Source: Sipunculus nudus (Eukaryota; Annelida; Sipuncula; Golfingiida; Sipunculidae). Taken from it: a DNA stretch of 64,000 bases. The first letter of the stretch is position 1, and each line of letters begins with the position of its first letter. A model generated the notes under the pieces. It saw only the letters and a program-made list of their open reading frames with translations, searched no databases and was not told the DNA's origin. Positions 47,101-62,562 of this stretch are shown here, piece after piece. The stretch lies in NCBI GenBank assembly GCA_026874595.1, contig CM049307.1, positions 44,088,362 through 44,152,361 of the forward strand. The letters are read 5' to 3'. Position numbers and translations under genes: made by a program.

Positions 47101-50100
47101 ACTGTGAGTGAGTTAGACCTTAAGACAACTGAAAATTGCAAATTATCAACTTTGAAAAAGCTATTGATCTGGGACTTCAAAAGTGTTGCAGATCCAAAGC
47201 ATCAAATTTTCAAAGTAATTGACAGCACATATCCTGAAGACTACATTTGGAAGAACAGAACAGACAGGATCAAGATAAAATAGAGCAGAGAATCAAATAT
47301 ACTGATTTCTTTCTTAATTGAACTTAAAAAACAGGTCTTAATTTGATCCTGAGCTAAAAACCAGTCAGCATGGAATGGTTATTTTCAGGCCCAGATGGCA
47401 TTAGAGATCACAGGGTTACCGTGAAGAAGGAGCACCACTATGTAGGAGAAGGAACGATGTCACCAGAGGGAACCAGTGATGTGGCATATTTGTGGAGACC
47501 CGCCAGCGGGATGCCCCCTCCTCGCCCCAAGACTGCCTGTGTGGGGGAAGTGGGGTGGGGTATACCCCAGTATGCGGACTGGTCTGTACCAAACACTGGT
47601 GCTCAAATCACTGTAAGTATAGCCTATCATGTTCTGCTGACAAAAATAAACAAGTTTATATTTGAACAACCATTCTCTATTTATAACTCATTATGAATCT
47701 GTTTTTCATGTTCATGTAGTATATCTTACCTATGTTACCATGATAATAATTTCTGTTGCTTATATAAAGTTGATCTCAGGCTTTTTTCTTTGACATCAGT
47801 ATTGTTATAATATATTTCTTCTATGCATAATCTGTTATTAATATGTAACAGAGAAAATTCTCCACTGCTTGCTTTAAAATTAGTTTTGTCATGTTTCTTC
47901 TAGTCCTTTATGCCATATTAAGTAAACTACTTGTCCACTTAGTAAATAAGTATTATACCATGCAGTATATATATGACTGCTTTCATGTATAATTATTACA
48001 TCTGTCAGTTACTATAAAATAAGAAATATCTGGCCCTTTTTGGGATTGCATGAGTATTGTATGATTTACAGAATAAAAAAACTGCAAAATAAGCAGAGGG
48101 TCACACCAAGGAAGACTAATAAGTAAACCTAAAATGGTCCTCCGATCTAAGAAGGGGGGGGGGAGATGTCCAGGCCGTAAAAATTAGGTATGAAAAATAT
48201 TGAAAAAGGTAGAGGCAGCTCAAACTCAAAGCAGGGGAGGGGAGGAGGGGGGGGGGGGGGGGGTTCAGACACTGGATTCTCCACTTTGAGAGAATCCAGA
48301 ATACATGTATAACCATTTTCTTTTTTTTTTAGCTGGGAGAATTCAGACAGGCAGTAGAAGACAGACACACACATCTGTATCAGAATCCATGGTGAGTATG
48401 ACACCACTGGTATTGAATACATCATTAGTGTATGTGTTTTTAATGCTATGTTCTATACTCCAATCAAAGGAGTCTTTGATGTCAGTTATAGTAATTCATC
48501 CCTGAGTTTAGGCATATTCTTCTTCCTAAGTAAGATGAAGAATATTCTTACTGACTCTTAGGTCTGGTTAGATGTTCACCTGTCTTATAAGACAGACAAG
48601 TTAAGAATTTATCATTAAATTTATAGGAAAAGTCAGATGCTACTTTAAATAATTTTTTTGCAGACCAGGAGTTAGAAGTCAAATTAACCAATTGCTTGCG
48701 CTGGGGAGACGGCATTTATCCTCTGTACGGATAGTCACTCCTGTATAACTGTGCTAAGCCAGTGCGTGCTTGCCTGACCATGTTGCTAGGCATTGGTGGG
48801 TCATTGCCTGCTGAGCACTTTTGATGCAGTGCTCAGCAGTTGCCAAGTGGGCAATAACTGACAGACATATAATCAATATTCTAGCATATTGATGTATTTC
48901 TGCTGTGCAAATTTATTATTAATATACAAACTACATGCAGTATACATATATATCCTCTCCTGGCAGCTGTGAACTATCTTATGTTTTTTATTAAACTTGC
49001 AGCAGTTAACCTACCTGTAAGAGTCAATCCATGAATTTATAAAGGCAGCAGAGTTCTTACTTTCAAAAATATCAATAAACATGTAAAAATTTCTTTCTCT
49101 ATATTTAAAATGGTTTCTGTCAGTGTACATTGGAATTTTCACACAGATTACAAGTAAATTTATACACCAGTTTGTGGCACAGACTTTATTATTTTTAATT
49201 ATAATCATTATTATGAGAAACAAGTCACAGCTTGTAGAAGAAACTGAAACAAAATAGCATTCTTTAATGAATCATTAAAAATTGTTCAATTATGTTGTCT
49301 TACAATTCCACGGGGAAATGAATCTATATTCTTGAAAGATGTGACCCTTGAAATCAAATTTGCAAATAATATTTACATCCCCTAGCTATGAGGCCAGATG
49401 CATGTATAGGAATAATGGTTACATAAGAAGGGAACTGTAAACTCTCCATCTTAAGCCGTGGCTTGAGTTATACACTTTTTCCCTCCCTCTGCTGCTTGAA
49501 TTGTTACTGTTGGTGCAGGTACTGAAAGAAAGTTAGATGTAGTATATAAAGTATGCAGCATTTATACATTATAAATACCATGGTTTTTGACCATGCATGT
49601 TTAGAATATCTTTTATAATCAAACAAGTTGCACAAATGATTTCATTTAGCTATTAAAACGGTTATCTGTATAGCAGTCATGATCCCCTCTGTCTTCCCTC
49701 TCAGGCTGTGTGTGATGACATCACTTTTATTTTATTCTTACTCTATAATTGTCTAGTAGTCATAATTGAGAGGTACTTTAAAAATTATCATCCATGAAAG
49801 GTTGTTGGTTGAATAATTAGAGGGGTTGAGGTATTACAGTAAATACAGTACACAAGCAGTGGATCCTTTGTTTTAGGTATCCTGGTCCTGGTGAGACGTT
49901 TCCTCAGAATTCTGATGCTGCTTTAGTCATGAATGTGTACAAGACTAGTAACAAGGACAACAACACTGAGTCAAGTGAGTCTTAACCAAGAATGCTGTTG
50001 ATTTATATTTATCCATTTTGTATTCAAGATTTTGTTCTTAGTTGGTGTTGATCAGTTAAATCTCATGGAGATCTAAGAAACACACTGGAAAAAATCTCAA

Positions 50101-51600
50101 GATTCAGCACAAATATTATACTTGGTGGTAAACTTTGAAGTAGAAACTCATTGTTATGGAAACTGGCAGAACTTAATTGTGATGTTCTTAATAGAGTTGT
50201 TGATATTAGAAGGGTTACAAAACTCTTGAGTCAGTATTTTGTGGCACTGCCTAAAGTGTCTGTAATAGAGAGGTGTCTATCACAATTTAGGAGACCGCAG
50301 AACAAGAGGTTTCATTGTGTTTGGTTAATTTTTTGGATCTTAAACTTTTGACTTTGGCACAAAGTAGTATTTGACAAGTTATGTATTTGACAAGTTATAG
50401 ACACCATGAGGTTTAACTGTATATTTGATTTTTCTTTTAAAATGTTTGATTTATACCCATTGTTATATATTTTCTTTAGCAATTTTAGAATTGGAATACT
50501 GTGGTTGGCTTTTGGTTTGTGATGGTTCTAAATTTTTTATATAAATTCGTGTGAAAGTGTTATTATCATGAAAATGAAACCATCCTGAATAAGATGCCCC
50601 ATCCACATAGGTAAACATTCTTTCATACTATAGCTTCGATGATATCTCATACACATGATCTACTGGTATGCTTGTGGCATCGCCAGGCAAAATCATGATA
50701 TTACTAATGTTAATTGATCTTTTAATATGTAATCCATAGGTCAAAGATTGATACTATAAATACCTGTAATATGAGAAATTTTTCATTATCTGCTTATGAT
50801 GGACAGGAAGTACAATTCTAGATTTTCCCTGGAACTCCATCTCTAATGGTAGATATTTTTGCCTACATATTAAATAATTCATCCAGCAAAGAATATATGA
50901 GTAAGTTTACTGTATGGAGAGATCGCAAAAAAATCGATCCTTGTTAAACACTGAAAAAGTGGAAACAGCAAAATTTTAACTTCACAAATTTGAAGCCAAC
51001 CACTGTATCAAGTTGCAGTTGATGTGTGTGGAGTGATTTTCTTAAGTGATTCAGAAATCCATTCTAATGAATTCTTGTATATCATAAAATTATATGATTT
51101 ATTCTCAGAATAAATACTTGATTGATATGTGATTTTGATTGAAATGATGGACTTCTAATAAAGAGGTCTCAGATAACCAGAACTGTTTTTTATATAAATT
51201 AACAGGTAGTGGTGTTTCAAGACCCCACAGTCTCTTTCGTAATGTAATTTTATTTTTTTATCTGGTATATCAGACAGTGGGGAACCATATCTGCATGAGC
51301 AAGCAAATGGACATAATGTTGCTGAGATATGAAATTGTACATTGTTATCTTGATATTTGAATGTGTACTTAGGTCACTGTTTGTACATGTTTGACATTTT
51401 GTGTGTCCAGGTTACAGTAGTGCATGTTTGGTAGGTTAAGGTGTTTGGTTCGCTGATAGTGTATGACTGTTTGTTCAGGATATACCCCACGTCGGAGGCC
51501 ACACACAGCAGGAAGCGTACGCAAATATTCCAGTGATAGTTTCTTATCCAGTAGTACACAAGACAGCTACAGACACAGGAGACAGCAGTTCAGATATTAG
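43366..51600 (+). CDS. SPMIP2: Sperm microtubule inner protein 2-like (C4orf45 family), five exons
   Basis: Exons 43366-43495, 47389-47612, 48333-48391, 49877-49974 and 51479-51600 join in phases 1, 0, 2, 1 with GT/AG borders throughout, giving 210 aa. The core reads LFTGPDGIRDHRV, YVGEG, VAYLWRPASG, VGEVGWGIPQYADW and HLYQNPW. From memory this is the pattern of SPMIP2/C4orf45 (FTGPD.I.DH, YIGE, LRYLWRPAS, VGEIGWGIPEY, YQNPW). That family binds inside sperm doublet microtubules and stabilises the axoneme. The C-terminus is basic and Ser-rich (RYTPRRRPHTAG...QQFRY). Intron 1 (3.9 kb) holds repeats and unexplained open frames. A downstream acceptor at 53847 begins a short frame ending TTDA, which could be a 3' UTR exon or alternative end joined from the donor after 51611. 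Homology recall is the weak point; the exon chain itself is strong. Confidence 0.7.
44811..45074 (+). other. Unexplained open frame in intron 1 of the SPMIP2-like gene
   Basis: ATG-initiated, 87 codons, with ordinary composition (for example VATDLYDRSRDLNRNNKG). There is no recognised domain and no convincing splice acceptor. It may be chance or a repeat relic. Confidence 0.2.
45550..45830 (+). repeat. Diverged interspersed repeat, copy 1
   Basis: Matches 58850-59115 in reverse orientation: CTTTCAATAGAAA.TTACCAATTTTGAGCTC, TTTCTTTCAAGAA.ATAAAATAA, ATCATGCTTTTC..TGATC, AAATCACCTG..CACA and a final CTGA.AACC.T.C.TTTTT block. Confidence 0.7.
46858..47283 (+). other. Unexplained 141-codon open frame in intron 1
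   Basis: Open from just after a TAG at 46855-46857 to TAG at 47281-47283. The first in-frame ATG is late, so if coding it would be an exon or a fragment of a mobile-element protein. It includes ISYEKFAELVGIIDSARFPT and KSVADPKHQIFKVIDSTYPE. The length is unusual for AT-rich intron DNA. No family recognised. Confidence 0.25.
48100..48265 (+). repeat. G-rich interspersed repeat, second copy
   Basis: TAATAAGTAAACCTAAAATG...ATGTCCAGGCCGTAAAAATTA and poly-G tracts at about 48154-48164 and 48248-48263, as at 25480-25660. It ends only about 65 bases before the acceptor of SPMIP2-like exon 3. Confidence 0.55.
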
Positions 51601-55339
<3,739 letters not shown>

Positions 55340-58090
55340 TATGTAGGTTGTGCCACCTACCACAAATCCAGAAATCTGTCCAAGTTGTATACACCTGCAA
55401 AATTTTAGGCAGAAAAGTCAAACCACTACATGTATATGAGCGATTTTTGCCCATGGCAGACAAACAGACAAACACTGTGCAAAAATCTTTGCAGGTAACC
55501 CCTCCAGTTTTGTGTATGATAAAGATCTATGTGAGATCTAAACACATGCACAATTTTGGCCCAATCGGTCAAATGGTTCCTGAGATATGAGCTTGGATGT
55601 GTCCAGCGTTAAACTAGAATGTAGGTGGCGCCACCTGTCATAAAATCAAGAAAGCTGTCCACGATGTATAAACCTGCAAAATTTTAGGCAGTTATGTCGA
55701 ACCACTACAGAGAAATGAGTAATTTTAGGCCACGGCAGACTAACAGACAGACGCTGTGCAAACATTGTTACAGGTGGCGCCACCATTTTTTGTGTATGTT
55801 ACAGAGCTATCAAAGGGCTACATTTGTATAAATTTTATTTCCTGATCGGTCAAACGGTTCCCGAGATATAAGCTTGGATGTCATCAGCGTGAACGTGAAC
55901 GTAGGTGGCGCCACCTGTCATAAAATCAAGAAAGCTATCCTGGATGTATACACATGACGAATTTCAGGTGAATTAGTCAATTCACTGCAGAGATATGAGT
56001 GATTTTAACCCAAGGCAGATGAACAGATGGACACTGTGCAAACATGGTTACAGGTGGCGCCACCATTTTTTGTGTATGTTATAAAGCAATCCAAGGGCTA
56101 CATTTGTATCAATTTTATTTCCTGATCGGTCAAACGGTTCCCGAGATATGAGGGTTTATGAGTGGAAACAGACCCACAAATGGACACTGGATAGAGAGGA
56201 AAGATCAGAGGTCAATGCAAATTGGTTAGGCACCAGTTCACATGTGACCCGATAATAGGTGTAAGTTTGGGAAAAATTGGTCCATTAGTCTCCGAGGAGC
56301 TCTCTGGAAACGAACGCCGCCACGGCGGAGGAACTCGGTCAAAAACATAGTATCCGCAAAACTTCGTTTTGGCGGATACAAAAATACAGGTGGCTCCACC
56401 AGTCTGCAGAAACTAATAAAAACACTTAATGGTCAATATCCATGCAAAAAATCATGGTGATCTCTGCATTAGTTGTTCAGATACTTCAGTTTTTGTATCA
56501 AATTGTCCATTATTCTGAGGGATACTTCGGAGTCCTATAGCTTGAAGGATATGGGTAACAGAGACCTAATTTCAAGTTTCCACAGGCAACTTTCATGGGC
56601 CTCCTTGCATGACAAGAATGAAGATTCTAGGTCCAGTTGTTGCGATTTGTACCCTGTTGACAGATAACCACATCTTTAAAGGTCTCAAAAAAAAGAAAAA
56701 AATTCGTAAAAATTTGAAAAAAAAATAGAGGTGGCACACCCAGTCTGCAGAAACTGATGGAACAGCTCATGATCAATATGTATGCCGAAAATCATGACCA
56801 TCAGTGTTGTAGTTATTGAAATACTGCAGTTTTTGTATCAAATTTTCCATTATTCATGGGGGGGGGGGGGGTATTTTGGACCCATACAGCTTAAAGAATA
56901 TGGGTAACAGAGACCTAATTTCAAGTTTCCATGGAGACATTTCATGAGTCTCCCTGTGTGTCAAGAATGAAGATTCTTGGTCCAGTTTTTATGATTTGTG
57001 CCCTGTTAACAGATGTTCATATCTTTAAAGGTCTCAAAAATACAGAAAAATTTCGTAAAAAAAAACGAACAAATACAGGTGTTGCCACCAGTCTGCAGAA
57101 ACTTATGAAACACTCCATGATCAATATCCATGCAAACAATTATGGTTATCTCTGCATTAGTTGTTCAGATACTTTAGCTTTTGTATCAAATTTTCCATTA
57201 TTCTGAGCTGTACTTTGGAGTGCCATAGCTCAAAGGATATGGGTAACAGAGACCAAATTTCAGGTTTCCATGGAGACTTATCATGGGTCTCCCTGTGTGT
57301 CAAGAACGAAGATTCTAGGTCCAGTCGTTACGATTTGTACCCTGTTGACAGATAACTACATCCTTAAAGGTCTCAAAAATGGAGAAAACAATTCGTGAAC
57401 ATTGAAAAATACAGGTGGCGCCACCAGTCTGCACAAACTGATGAAACATCTCATGATCAATATGTATGTCGAAAATCATGACCATCAGTGATGTAGTTAA
57501 TGAGATATTGAAGTTTTTGTATGAAATTTTTGACTATTCTGGGGGGTAATTTTGGGCCCCATAGCTCGAAGGATATGGGTAACAGAGACCTAATTTCTGG
57601 TTTCCATGGAGACTTTTCATAGGTCTCTCAGTGTGTTGAAAATGAAGATTCTAGGTCCAGTCGTTACGATTTGTGCCACGCTAACAGATGACAGCATCCT
57701 CAAAGGTCTCAAAAAAAAGAGGAAAAAATCGTAAAAAATCAAACAGTACAGGTGGCGCCACCAGTCTGCAGGAACTGATCGAACATCTCATGATCAATAT
57801 GTATGCCAAAAATGAAGACCATCAGTGATGTAGTTATTGATATTGAAGTTTTTGTATGAAATTTTTTACTATTCTGGGGGGTACTTTGGGGCCACATAGC
57901 TCGAAGGATATGGGTAACAGAGACCTAATTTCTGGTTTCCAAGGAGATTTTTTATGGACCTCTCAGAATCCCAAGTTACAAGGTTCTAGGTCCAGCGGTT
58001 ACGATTTGTGCCTGGTTAACGGACGGACAGACGGACGACGGACAAAGAGTGATCGCTATAGCTCAGATGACTTTCAGTCAGCTGAGCTAA
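55340..58090 (+). repeat. Modular repeat element with two unlike tandem arrays
   Basis: Array 1, 55340-56160: about three units of roughly 280 bp with GTAGGTGGCGCCACCTGTCA, AAAATCAAGAAAGCT.TCC, GGCAGAC.AACAGA and TTTCCTGATCGGTCAAACGG. Array 2, 56385-58010: five units of roughly 340 bp with AGGTGGCGCCACCAGTCTGC, ATGATCAATATGTATGCC, ATATGGGTAACAGAGACC, GGTTTCCATGGAGAC and GATTCTAGGTCCAG. The end is GGACGGACAGACGGACGACG followed by GCTATAGCTCAGATGAC...GTCAGCTGAGC, shared with 15380-15451. No coding frame is kept between units. Confidence 0.8.
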
Positions 58091-61000
58091 AAACTAGCTT
58101 TACCACTGAAAATCATGCTTAGTCAGCATCCAGCATTATGATGGTTGTTGATTTTTTGTACATTATTCCAGGGCAGGAACTTAACATCTCCATATTTAAA
58201 GGGGTCTATTCCAATATTTGACAATTCATAACTATAAAGCTGAATCCTTTAATCTTTTGTAAAAATAGGCAAGAAAATGGCAATTCTAACACAGACTGGT
58301 TGTTTTGTTTATATCCATCTGTTTATAACCTGTGGGGAGCCTGCCAAAATAACCAAAACATGTTCAACAATGACATCTGGTTGCAAATGTGTTTTACAAT
58401 CAGATTAATTTTCAACTTCCGCATTCATGCAACCAACCACCTTAGGTTACATGGTTTTGTTGTTTGTCAGCATTGTGGCACATGCACCATGTTAACATAC
58501 AACTCGTAGATAAACAAGCTCAGACATCCACCTAAGAGGCATTACATGAATGATTTTTAACAGAAATCCTTGAAGTTCATTAGATGTCCACAAAGTACCC
58601 AAGAAGTTGCATCTATTCTACAGAAAAGCTAGATGTGTACCTGGCTTTAAGTATTTTGCAAGTCTATCAAGTACATCGTAATAAGACCTTACCCAAGAGC
58701 AAGCACATTGCACATAAAGGTCTGTTGCTTTCATGTGAGCAAACGACTGGGGTTTTGTTTAAATTGAAACAACATCCATTTCAACAGAAACCTTACTTTT
58801 AAAAATGAGCTAGATATTTATTTTTACTTTTATAATTTAAAAGATAAGGCCGAAAAAAGGGTATGGTTTTCAGGCAATTTTTTTAGAAATTGGTGTGCAC
58901 AGGTGATTTTTTTTTTCTGTACCTATTTTATATGTTTCAATAAAAATGTAATACGATCAGAGAAAAGCATGATAATAACAGAATGTTTTGCTAAACCCGT
59001 AAAAACACTACATGACAAAGGAAATCATATCAAAATTGAATTATTTTATATTCTTGAAAGAAATTTCTGAGCAACTTGAGCTCAAAATTGGTAATTTTCT
59101 ATTGAAAGTCAACAGAAAAATTGTTGATGCATGGGGTTAAGAGTGATGTGGACGGTGCCTGAGAATGATACCTTTCATTTCTTTGGGGCCTAACAAATAT
59201 TCTTTTAGCTCCAAATAGTGTCCACCACTGCCAAAAGATATCACTAGTGGTAAAAGATCTTGTTGCAACATAATAAAATAAACCAACCCAACTTGTGAAA
59301 ATATATATGAACAGCAGTGGTAGGAATGGCTTGTAAAATCATGTTCAGTGACTGAAAGGTACAGGGGACCCATGGGTCACTGTGCTCAGCCGAAGTTGAC
59401 CTTGAAGTTCAAAATCTAAAATTATATCAAATGGAGATAAAAGTCTAAGAGCTCTTTAGCTCAGATGACTTATAATCAGCTGAGCTAATAAAATGGATTA
59501 TCAATCCATTATTATACGTACCTTCTATATAACCACACAATCGGCTCTATGGAATAATCCATAAGGTATTGACCGAGTAAATTCAGTTGACTTTTTTATT
59601 ATACTGAGAGGTCAAGAAAACAGCCTGATTATTGACACACACAAGTTTGCTGCACAAGGTTTAAAGTTTAAATGCTGTTCACTACTTTGTCCTGTATTTA
59701 CTTATATCTCTGACAGATTAAAATATTTTTTTTTCTTGATGATACAACATCTTTGCTTGTGCTTTACATAATCATTTGTGATCGATCATGCACAGGTGCA
59801 ACCAATTCAATTGATTGTAAAAGAAATCTACCAGTCATCAATATAATCAATTCATTAGCACACAACTTGTGAACATGAAGAAAATAAGTGTATTCCATTC
59901 TGATTTGCATTCAAACTGAAAACAACAAGGATAATCCATTTTGGATTAATCGTTCAAGTTTATTTTATAACAGACGTACAATTCAGGAGTAGTATAAAGA
60001 AATGATAGCAGTACTATAAAGTCTTCATGGCAAAAATGTTTCACAGAAGCTCTACATGGTACATAATTATAGTAATTAAAGTAGAATAATTCTGAGAAGG
60101 ATCATGTAGAAATAGTATACAAATCAGTAAGGTATTCCAAATGTAAAAAAAAAAAATAAACAAATACAAGTATTGTGTTATGTACTATTAAAAATCCACA
60201 AAGCAACAGAAGTAAAAAAAAAATCCATTAACATCCCTTGGCACCAGAAATGAATTAACAATTTATTATTAACAAGAAAATGAACACCATTTAAATGTGT
60301 GTTTTTAACATCATCCTTATACAAAGATAATCTGGCCCACTGATTGACATTTAAACAGAATTTGTGAAAATTCCTGATTCAAAATAAAATCATGGTGGCA
60401 CCACAGAAATAAACATGTGAAATCAGGACTAAACCTAGTATATAACAACTTTGATAATCACTGAAATAAATTCTTCCTCGAAGTGAATAATTGTGCAATG
60501 ATAATTTATAAAGTGTGCATATAGTATCAGTGTACAAAAATGTTTGTGCTTTTTTTTCATAAACTTCTTGCATATTAATATAATGCACAACACAGCATAC
60601 ACAGTCGGGAGATGGTAGGCACAACATAATTATAAGCATTTAGCAGAAAGATGTGACAATTAGTTTTCATGGACTTGTGGATTGTATGATACTTGTACAT
60701 GTATATGTAAAACTATAAAGAAATGCTGTCTCCAACAAAAATATACTTTTTTATAACTGAGGCAAACCCTTTTTTCATAATAAATCTAGCCCCTCTCCCG
60801 ACTCCCCGCTTTGGTGTTCTTTTTAACTGGTAAGTGCTGCCACCTACGGACAAGTCTAAGAATCAACAAAATCTGCAGTGAATGTCTGAATGCTGTTTTT
60901 CCATGTTCCTAGGACTACATATATAGATTTCCTTTCTGATGGTTCTTAACTACTAATACACCTGATAATGGAATGGACTGCTTATAAGACCTAATTCTAA

Positions 61001-62260
61001 TTTCTGCTATGCAATATCAAATAATCACATGTTCAAAAGCAAACTTCTATTGGCAAAATACTTTTTTATGAAAAAAAGTACATTTTTTATAACAATCCCA
61101 ACAGGAAATATTTCCTTAAAACCCTTTTTGAGAAACATTCAAAATAATAATTCAGCTTAAGTACAATGTCTGTTTTCAAGGGACAGATCAGATATGCAAT
61201 TTTAGTTACTTTTAGAGATTCCTTGTTTTATTGAAAACTTCAGTGATTTATACCATCTGTTTATCACTGAATACTCCAACTACCTTAACTGCTCTGTCCT
61301 AAGGTGTTATCAATGTAAGGAAGATGTAGTTTTCTGTGAAACCATTTTAATGAACATATGGAAATGTTTTGCTTCATGATCAGCTGACTTTGCTACATTA
61401 CTTAATTTAATATAAATCGTCCTAACTGGTCCCACTTATCAAATTTTGGAAAAATGGTTTCTGTGATTGTGATGAACAAATTTAGGGAATCACTAATTTA
61501 ATCATACCAGCTTATAGCAAAGTGCAAAAGCCTGGGAAATGGAGGCATAAAACTGAAATATACTCATTGGTGCAATTAACAGTCATTGTGTTATACTTGT
61601 TGATTATAATAAACAATTTAATCAGTATTTACATATATAATATGATACTATTCCAGCAATACCTACATGGTCAGACAGCTGCAGTCATCATATCTGCTCT
61701 CAAGAGAAATGATGTGTTAATATACTTTTGTGGTTAATTTAATTACTTAAAGCACAGTTTTGTTTCAGGATTCCAATTTCGTGTCACTTCAAGGAGTGTA
61801 CAAGGTCACTTCTGGTAGAATAATCTAAGCCTGAGTCCAGAATAATCTGAGCCTGAGATAAAACAACCAATTTAAGAATGAGCAAGAGTTCATTTACACA
61901 ACAAAGACTGTGCTTATATAACAGCATGAACCATATTTTAAATTCAATATTGTGTTCTCAGTACAGTGTTCACACCATGATGCTGTGGTCACTACAGTAA
62001 CAGCACCTCACAACCCCCAAGCCATAATAACCACAATCGCAGCTGTGTTCATAATACACATGTACATACTTCAGCTAACCATTCACGATACGCAACATCT
62101 GTGGTTGGCTTCATATTCAGGAGGCTAATATTTCGCGGTTTTAATTTTGCATCGTTTCACAAGGGTACCATTGGCAATCTTTCCATGTAGTTACCAACAC
62201 AGAGTGCATACATTATCACATTACTTTATGTGAAAGCTAAATCTTAAAAATTTGACAAAG
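58091..62260. other. Gene-free stretch
   Basis: 58850-59115 is the inverted partner of 45550-45830. At 59455-59500 another TAGCTCAGATGACTTATAATCAGCTGAGCTAA-type end occurs, with its core missing or unrecognisable. 59930-62260 is AT-rich without a clear repeat. It could be the long 3' UTR of a minus-strand gene beyond base 64000, but nothing proves this. Confidence 0.4.
58850..59115 (-). repeat. Diverged interspersed repeat, copy 2
   Basis: Reverse-orientation partner of 45550-45830, sharing GAGCTCAAAATTGGTAA, TTTCTATTGAAAGTCA and AGAAAAGCATGATAATA. Confidence 0.7.
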
Positions 62261-62422
62261 ACCCACAACGAGGGAAAATTCTTGTCCCCTATTGATTCCT
62301 TCCGTTTCATAGCCCCAAAAGTTTGGAATTCACTTCCCATTACACTTAGAAAATCTCCAACTCTTGTATCATTAAAAACTAATATAAAAATGTATCTCTT
62401 TCGGCAAGCTTTTGGTAATTAA
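62261..62422 (+). pseudogene. LINE reverse-transcriptase C-terminal relic
   Basis: A 53-codon frame ending in TAA encodes THNEGKFLSP...FRFIAPKVWNSLPITLR...LKTNIKMYLFRQAFGN. The pattern (F.f.A...WN.LP..lR...sl..fK..lK.yLf...f) is the last segment of the protein of L2/CR1/RTE-like non-LTR retrotransposons. The catalytic part is absent upstream, so the copy is 5'-truncated and dead. The 3' UTR and tail follow. Confidence 0.75.
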
Positions 62423-62562
62423 TATGCATCATTTTTTTTTCTTGGGTCAGGCACAGGGAGTAGATTTCCATAGAAACTGTGGGTATGCGTGTGTGTGAAC
62501 TGAGCTGTGAGTCTGACCATCAGAGAATTGGCGCTATATAAATACTATATATTATTATTATG
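62423..62562 (+). mobile_element. 3' UTR and tail of the LINE relic
   Basis: Ends GGCGCTATATAAATACTATATATTATTATTATG, the standard L2/CR1-type terminus, and pairs with the similar tail at 40866-40955. Confidence 0.65.

Noticed and set aside
55340-58090. CRISPR-like regularly spaced palindromes
   Set aside because: Units of 280-340 bp are homologous along their whole length, unlike repeat-spacer arrays, and the genome is eukaryotic.
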